Below, in pieces: positions 15,931 to 16,087 of a stretch of 16,087 nucleotides of DNA. The stretch's first letter is position 1; each line of letters opens with the position of its first letter. The stretch comes from an uncultured Bacteroidota bacterium (lineage in GTDB: Bacteria > Bacteroidota > Bacteroidia > Chitinophagales > Chitinophagaceae). The DNA is taken from NCBI GenBank assembly GCA_946479535.1, contig CAMLGP010000010.1:1-16087 (forward strand), written 5' to 3'. The notes under the pieces were generated by a model, which had not been told where the DNA came from, made no database searches, and was given only the letters and a program-made list of their open reading frames with translations. Both the position numbers and the translations under genes were made by a program.

Positions 15931-16087
15931 TGGTTCGTGAGACACGAACCATGGCCTTGCGTGAATCACGACGTTGTTCGTGAGACACGAAACATTGCCC
16001 TGCGTGAACCACGCCGTTGTTCATGAGACACGAACCATGCCTTGCGTGAACCAAGACGTTGTTCATGACACACGAACCATGGCCCTG
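15931..16087. repeat. Tandem 42-43-bp units with the GGTTCGTG palindrome (array III, cut by window edge)
   Basis: Units begin at 15931, 15974, 16017 and 16059 (periods 43, 43, 42), and the fourth runs off the window. Unit 1 has a perfect 9-bp stem, TGGTTCGTG, loop AGA, CACGAACCA (15931-15951). Unit 2 ends CACGAAAC (one outer mismatch). Units 3 and 4 start GTTCATG (one inner mismatch), and unit 4 has loop ACA. The linker holds a second small palindrome, CGTG-AAT-CACG in unit 1 (15960-15970). The core is the same as in array I read on the opposite strand, but the linker differs. It follows the ruvC stop codon with no gap. Confidence 0.93.

Noticed and set aside
15931..16087. CRISPR-like array
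   Set aside because: Units of 42-45 bp are near-identical over their full length, linkers are about 20 bp and similar to each other, the palindrome takes up half the unit, and no cas genes are present. These are tandem palindromic repeats.

Overview
The window looks like chromosomal DNA of a Bacteroidota bacterium, most likely of the Chitinophagaceae type. The evidence is a giant secreted protein with fibronectin type III and GEVED domains, the Bacteroidota-specific DUF3098 gene lying between ftsX and uppP, and matches to the TAnnTTTG -7 promoter box. Shine-Dalgarno sequences are weak or absent. Base composition is moderate and fairly even, apart from one AT-rich patch inside leuS. No transposase, integrase, phage gene, rRNA, tRNA or CRISPR array was seen.

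Layout: (1) 1-3309, minus strand: the N-terminal 1103 residues of a very large secreted multidomain surface or adhesin-like protein that runs off the left edge. (2) 3606-4673, plus: an uncharacterised secreted protein whose first possible ATG lies inside a 20-bp perfect inverted repeat. (3) 4681-4860: four tandem 45-bp units, each carrying a palindrome, filling the gap before a convergent gene. (4) 5706-4864 and 8533-5723, minus: a secreted endonuclease/exonuclease/phosphatase-family protein downstream of leuS. (5) 8755-13201, plus: ftsX, a DUF3098 gene, uppP, a UMF1-type MFS transporter and an MBL-fold hydrolase. The first three form an envelope and cell-division cluster. (6) 15152-14136 and 14068-13259, minus: a flippase-like (LPG synthase TM) membrane protein and a DUF3108 secreted protein. 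(7) 15352-15930, plus: ruvC, followed immediately by a second array of the palindromic repeat that runs off the right edge.

The protein-coding part is mostly ordinary housekeeping: leucine charging, division-linked peptidoglycan control, undecaprenyl phosphate recycling and Holliday-junction resolution. The unusual part is a dispersed palindromic repeat with arms GGTTCGTG and CACGAACC around a TCT/AGA loop. It occurs at three loci (nine copies), each directly after a stop codon. At all three loci a gene reads into the AGA-loop orientation, and in both arrays the copy nearest that gene has the perfect stem. Other short repeat classes also sit in the gaps, and one 18-bp perfect palindrome lies inside the MBL-fold gene. 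leuS has a roughly 180-bp AT-rich segment just before KMSKS that looks mosaic.
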